A stretch of 16,258 nt of DNA from Paracoccaceae bacterium. Lineage in GTDB: Bacteria; Pseudomonadota; Alphaproteobacteria; Rhodobacterales; Rhodobacteraceae. Positions 12,901 through 16,258 of the stretch are shown here, in pieces (the stretch's first letter is position 1; every line of letters begins with the position of its first letter). The notes beneath the pieces are model-generated. The model did no database searches, was not told the DNA's origin, and saw only the letters and a program-made list of their open reading frames with translations. A program made the position numbers and the translations under genes. The stretch covers positions 1 to 16,258 of the forward strand of contig WFQA01000063.1 of assembly GCA_015487255.1 (NCBI GenBank). Direction: 5' to 3'.

Positions 12901-14097
12901 ATGAGCCGAATGAAGCTGGTTATTGATTCCAAACGCGAACCCGCGTTTACCCGCCCGACCCGCCAAGCGATGATCATGCTGGTGATCCTGGGGCTTGTGG
13001 CCTTGGGGGCGGTGGCGGTGTTCCCGTCCATGTCGCAGGTTTTCATCGTTTCGCCCTGGCTTAACGGGGTGATCATTGCAGTATTCGTGATCGGGGTGCT
13101 GGCCTGTTTTTGGCAAATCATCTCGATCATGGTTGCCGTGCGCTGGATAAAGGGCTTCGTGCTGGACCGCCCGGGGCATGAATTTGTGCGCTCGCCGCGC
13201 ATTCTGGCCTCGCTGGCAGCACTGCTGCGCGATAGCCGCTCGCGCAAGTCCCTCACCTCGACCTCCTCGCGCTCGATCCTTGAATCGGTGGGCACCAGGC
13301 TGGACGAGCTGCGCGATATCACCCGCTATATCGCCAGCCTGCTGATCTTCCTTGGCCTGCTCGGCACGTTTTACGGGCTGGCCACCACGGTGCCTGCGGT
13401 GGTCGATACCATCCGCGCCCTGGCCCCGCAGGAGGGGCAGTCGGCGGCGGAGGTGTTCAAAAACCTGATGAACGGGCTGGAAGACCAGCTCGGCGGCATG
13501 GGCACGGCCTTTGCCTCCTCGCTGCTTGGGCTGGCCGGCTCGCTGGTGGTTGGGCTGCTGGAGCTGTTTGCCGGCCACGGGCAAAACCGGTTTTACATGG
13601 AGCTGGAGGAATGGCTCTCCTCGATCACCACGCTCAGCCTTGTGGGTGAGGGCGAGGGCGCGCAAGGCAATGATCTTTCAGCGCTTTACGGCTTTATGGA
13701 GCAAACCGCGCTGCAAATCGAAACCTTGAAGGATGTGACCCTGCGTGGCGAGGAATCCCGCCAAAAAACCGATGCCTCACTGAGCCAGCTTGCCCTGGCG
13801 GTCAGCGCCATGACCGAAAAAATCAGCGCGCCGGGGGCGGCGGCTTTTGATGATGAGGTGTTTGAGCGCATTGCCAGCTCGCAAGCCGAGATGACCCGGA
13901 TTTTGAGCGACCGCGAAGAAAGCGCGGGGCTGCTGGATAGCGAGGCCCGCTCGCGGCTGCGCAACATCGATGTGCAGCTCTTGCGGGTGCTGGAGGAGAT
14001 GTCGGCCGGGCGGCAGGAGAGCATCGCTGATTTGCGCGCCGACCTTGCCTCGCTGGCGCAAAGCATTCTGGCGCTGGCCAACGCGCGGAGCGGTTAA
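12901..14097 (+). CDS. MotA/TolQ/ExbB-like proton-channel (stator) protein
   Basis: A 398-residue inner-membrane protein. Four membrane segments are visible: about 23-41, 55-80, 142-162 (YIASLLIFLGLLGTFYGLA) and 198-225 (GMGTAFASSLLGLAGSLVVGLL). The last two carry the glycine-rich MotA/ExbB signature. A cytoplasmic loop lies between TM2 and TM3, and a C-terminal cytoplasmic tail of about 170 residues (230-398) is charged and helical. In MotA, TolQ and ExbB such subunits form a pentamer around the two TM helices of a MotB, TolR or ExbD partner and convert ion flow into rotation or force. The partner gene follows with no gap (TAAATG). There is no flagellar or tol-pal context. GGAG stands 3 nt before the chosen ATG; a second ATG at 12910 is possible. 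Databases usually call this type biopolymer transporter ExbB or flagellar motor protein MotA. Confidence 0.9.
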   Translation: MSRMKLVIDSKREPAFTRPTRQAMIMLVILGLVALGAVAVFPSMSQVFIVSPWLNGVIIAVFVIGVLACFWQIISIMVAVRWIKGFVLDRPGHEFVRSPRILASLAALLRDSRSRKSLTSTSSRSILESVGTRLDELRDITRYIASLLIFLGLLGTFYGLATTVPAVVDTIRALAPQEGQSAAEVFKNLMNGLEDQLGGMGTAFASSLLGLAGSLVVGLLELFAGHGQNRFYMELEEWLSSITTLSLVGEGEGAQGNDLSALYGFMEQTALQIETLKDVTLRGEESRQKTDASLSQLALAVSAMTEKISAPGAAAFDDEVFERIASSQAEMTRILSDREESAGLLDSEARSRLRNIDVQLLRVLEEMSAGRQESIADLRADLASLAQSILALANARSG

Positions 14098-16041
14098 ATG
14101 GCGCTCGGGCGGCGCGGTAACGGGCGCGAAACCTCCAATATATGGCCCGGCTTCGTGGATGCGATGACCGCACTGCTGCTGGTGCTTTTCTTTGTAATCA
14201 GCATTTTCATGATTGTGCAATTCGTGCTGAATGAAACCATTACCGAGCAGGGCGACGAATTGACCGACCTCGCCGAGCAGGTGGCCGGGCTGGCTGACGC
14301 CCTGGGGCTGGAGCAAAACCGCTCGCGCGGGCTGGACCGGCAGTTGGGCGAGTTAAGCAGCGCGCTGAGCGAGGCGCAAAGCCAGAGGAACACACAGGCG
14401 GCGCTGATCGCCACGCTGACCCGCCAGCGGGATGACCTGTTGGTCGAGGTGGAAAATTCCGCCGGCAGGATCACTGAATTCGAGGCGCAGATCGCCACGC
14501 TGATCAGCCAGAACCGCGAGTTGGGCACCACCATTGCCGAGGCACAAGCCAACGCATTGGCCGAGATGGATGCCCGCGCCGCCGCCGAGCTGGCGCTGGC
14601 AGCCGCGCGCGAGGAGATTGACGCCGAGGCCGAGGCGGCACGGCTGGCGGCGGCGCGGGCCGATGCCCTGCGGGCGATGATCGCTGAGCTGGAGGCGGGC
14701 CAGGCGGAAAGGGCTTCGCAGATCGAAGAGATGCAAGGCCAGATCACCAACGCCACACAGGCACTGTTTCTGGCCGAAGCCGCCCGGCGCGAGGCCGAGC
14801 GCACCGTGGCGGAACAGGCCGACGAGATCGCGGCCTTGAACGAGGCACGCCGTTCGCTGGATGAAGAATTGAGCGCGGCGGAAATGGCGCGCATCGCGGT
14901 GCTGCAAAGCCTGGCCGAAGCCGAACGTCAGGCCCGCACCACCAGCGAGGTTGCCGCGCAAACGGCCGAGGAGAAGGCCCGGCTGGAGGCATTGCTCTCG
15001 GAACGAGAAAACCAGATTGCGGCCGCCGAACTGGCCTTGGCCGAGCGCGCCGCCGCCCTGAGCGAGCGCGAGCGCGGCCAGCTTGCCGAAGCCGCTGCCG
15101 CCGAGGCCTTGCGCAATCGCCTCACTGAGGCGGATGCGGAACTGACAGCAATGACGCTATCCCTGGAAGCCGAGCGCCAGCGCGCCGAAGACACCCTGTC
15201 CCAACTGGCCGCCCTGCGCGCCGCCCAGCGCGAGCTTTCCGGGCAGGAGGCCGAAAATCTGGAACTGATCACCCGGCAACAGGCCGCCCTGGCCGAGGCC
15301 GGGCGGCTACTGGCGCTTGAAAAGGACCAATCCGCCGATGCCCGGCGCCAAATCGCCCTGCTCAACCAGCAAACCGCCGCCCTGCGCCAGGAACTGAACC
15401 AGCTTCAGGGCTTGCTGGATGCCTCTGCCGCTGCTGATAGCGAGGCGCAGATTCGCATCGAGAGCCTTGGCTCGGAGTTGAACACCGCTTTGGCAAGAGT
15501 GGCCGCCGAAGAGCGCGCCCGCGCCGATGCCGAGGCCCGCGAACGCGAATTGCTTGCCGCCGAGGCCGCCCGGCTGGAGGCCGAGGCCAATGATTTGCGC
15601 GCGTTCCGCTCGGAGTTTTTTGGCCGCATGCGCGAGGTGCTTGGCGGGCGTGAGGAATTGCAGATCGTTGGCGACCGGTTTGTGTTTGCCTCCGAGGTGC
15701 TGTTCGCCTCTGGCTCCGCCCAGCTGGGCCATGAGGGGCAGGCACAGATGGCACAGGTGGCCGCGATTATCCGCGAGATAGCGGTTGATATCCCCGAGGA
15801 GATCAACTGGATATTGCAGGTTGAGGGCCATACGGATTCCACCGGCCGGGTTGAAGCCAACTGGGCGCTCTCACAAGCGCGCGCGCTTTCGGTGGTTCGC
15901 TACTTGATTGATGTCGAAGGCCTGCCCCCCGAGCGGCTGGCTGCCACGGGTTATGGGCAATTCCAGCCCCTCGTCGAGGGCAACAGCCCCGAAGCGCTGG
16001 CCGCAAATCGCCGGATCGAGCTGAAGCTGACCGAACGCTAA
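14098..16041 (+). CDS. MotB-like protein with long helical region and OmpA peptidoglycan-binding domain
   Basis: A 647-residue inner-membrane-anchored periplasmic protein. The single membrane helix (about residues 18-44) begins GFVDAMTALLLVLFF; D21 stands where MotB, TolR and ExbD carry the proton-binding Asp. Residues about 48-515 are Ala/Glu/Arg/Gln-rich heptad-like helix with no proline from 18 to 565. An OmpA/MotB domain (about 525-647) has GHTDS (H578, D580), NWALSQARALSVVRYL, GYG and NRRIELKL, the peptidoglycan-binding pattern. It should be the partner of the upstream stator protein: ATG follows that stop directly and GGAG lies inside its last codons. The pair probably uses ion flow to exert force on the cell wall or through it. 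Much longer than MotB (about 300) or TolR (about 140). Its stop overlaps the converging MerR gene by 3 bp. Confidence 0.92.
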   Translation: MALGRRGNGRETSNIWPGFVDAMTALLLVLFFVISIFMIVQFVLNETITEQGDELTDLAEQVAGLADALGLEQNRSRGLDRQLGELSSALSEAQSQRNTQAALIATLTRQRDDLLVEVENSAGRITEFEAQIATLISQNRELGTTIAEAQANALAEMDARAAAELALAAAREEIDAEAEAARLAAARADALRAMIAELEAGQAERASQIEEMQGQITNATQALFLAEAARREAERTVAEQADEIAALNEARRSLDEELSAAEMARIAVLQSLAEAERQARTTSEVAAQTAEEKARLEALLSERENQIAAAELALAERAAALSERERGQLAEAAAAEALRNRLTEADAELTAMTLSLEAERQRAEDTLSQLAALRAAQRELSGQEAENLELITRQQAALAEAGRLLALEKDQSADARRQIALLNQQTAALRQELNQLQGLLDASAAADSEAQIRIESLGSELNTALARVAAEERARADAEARERELLAAEAARLEAEANDLRAFRSEFFGRMREVLGGREELQIVGDRFVFASEVLFASGSAQLGHEGQAQMAQVAAIIREIAVDIPEEINWILQVEGHTDSTGRVEANWALSQARALSVVRYLIDVEGLPPERLAATGYGQFQPLVEGNSPEALAANRRIELKLTER

Positions 16042-16258
16042 CGCGCCAATATCGGGCAGGCGTGCTGGATCATTTTGGCCAGTTCATCCCGTGTGGTTTT
16101 CAGGCCGCTGATGCGGGCATCGACATCCTTAAGCTTGGCAGCAAGCAGCCTGGCCACCTCTTCACTGCCCAAACCCTGCTTGGCGATCGCGTGCATTTCG
16201 GGCGCTATTTCAGCCAGCGTAAACCCCAGGGATTGGGCCAGTTTGATCATGATAACAA
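16038..16258 (-). CDS. MerR-family regulator, C-terminal part (5' end outside window)
   Basis: The last 73 or so codons of a gene that enters from the right edge; the frame is open to base 16258 and the internal ATG at 16250 is unlikely to be the start. The stretch VIMIKLAQSLGFTLAEI matches the helix after the wing of MerR-type DNA-binding domains. The following EEVARLLAAKLKDVDARISGLKTTRDELAKMI is the antiparallel dimerisation coil, and the end is HACPILAR. A Cys-Pro after the coil is where metal-sensing members place a ligand, but a single visible Cys does not prove metal sensing. MerR proteins are usually about 130 residues, so roughly half is missing. It converges on the MotB-like gene. 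Confidence 0.75.
   Translation of the reverse strand, partial: VIMIKLAQSLGFTLAEIAPEMHAIAKQGLGSEEVARLLAAKLKDVDARISGLKTTRDELAKMIQHACPILAR

Noticed and set aside
14094..15831. Several long minus-strand frames opposite the MotB-like gene
   Set aside because: Ser/Ala-rich or Leu/Gly-rich mirror frames produced by the repetitive Glu/Ala codons of the coiled coil.
12901..16041. Zorya anti-phage system
   Set aside because: The motor-like pair is present but ZorC/ZorD or ZorE are absent on both sides, the A subunit lacks the very long tail, and the neighbours are housekeeping genes.

Overview
The window looks like chromosomal DNA of an alphaproteobacterium, most likely a Rhodobacterales (roseobacter-type) member. 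Reasons: fairly GC-rich coding sequence, the DUF2842 and DUF2125 families, a ChaC-type cyclotransferase, the ExbB/MotA-like plus long OmpA-like pair typical of that class, and a KpsC/KpsS/OPX capsule set as in marine rhodobacters. This placement is by recognition of protein families, not by a search. I see no tRNA, rRNA, CRISPR, insertion sequence or phage gene.

Layout. (1) 1-4375, minus strand: capsule block, transcribed leftward as kpsS (4375-3077), an outer-membrane export lipoprotein of the OPX/Wza-KpsD family (2990-1848) and kpsC (1822 to beyond base 1). KpsS and KpsC build the beta-Kdo linker on a lipid and the OPX protein forms the outer-membrane exit. The ABC exporter genes are not in the window. 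(2) 4511-5697, plus: riboflavin synthase, overlapped by 4 bp by a conserved gene of unknown function. (3) 5810-6678, plus: a DUF2842 membrane protein overlapping thiamine pyrophosphokinase by 4 bp. (4) 6727-8346, plus: SulP anion transporter. (5) 8347-8662: non-coding, unusually rich in perfect hairpins, between converging genes. (6) 8663-9649, minus: DUF2125 envelope protein, divergent from (7) a ChaC-like glutathione cyclotransferase (9709-10242). (8) 10235-12740, minus: QmcA-like SPFH protein, NfeD, then a secreted LysM plus solute-binding-protein fusion. (9) 12901-16041, plus: a two-gene ion-driven motor-like unit, a 4-TM MotA/ExbB-like stator protein and a MotB-like protein with one TM, a very long proline-free helical region and a C-terminal OmpA-like peptidoglycan-binding domain. 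(10) 16038 to the right edge, minus: the C-terminal part of a MerR-type regulator.

Most of the window is ordinary housekeeping and envelope biology. The items most worth a second look are the hairpin-dense spacer at 8347-8662, the motor-like pair at 12901-16041 (Zorya-like in architecture but with the coiled coil in the other subunit and no Zorya effectors), and the LysM/solute-binding fusion at 10235-11269. The large partial kpsC gene at the left edge is easy to miss because it has no stop codon inside the window.
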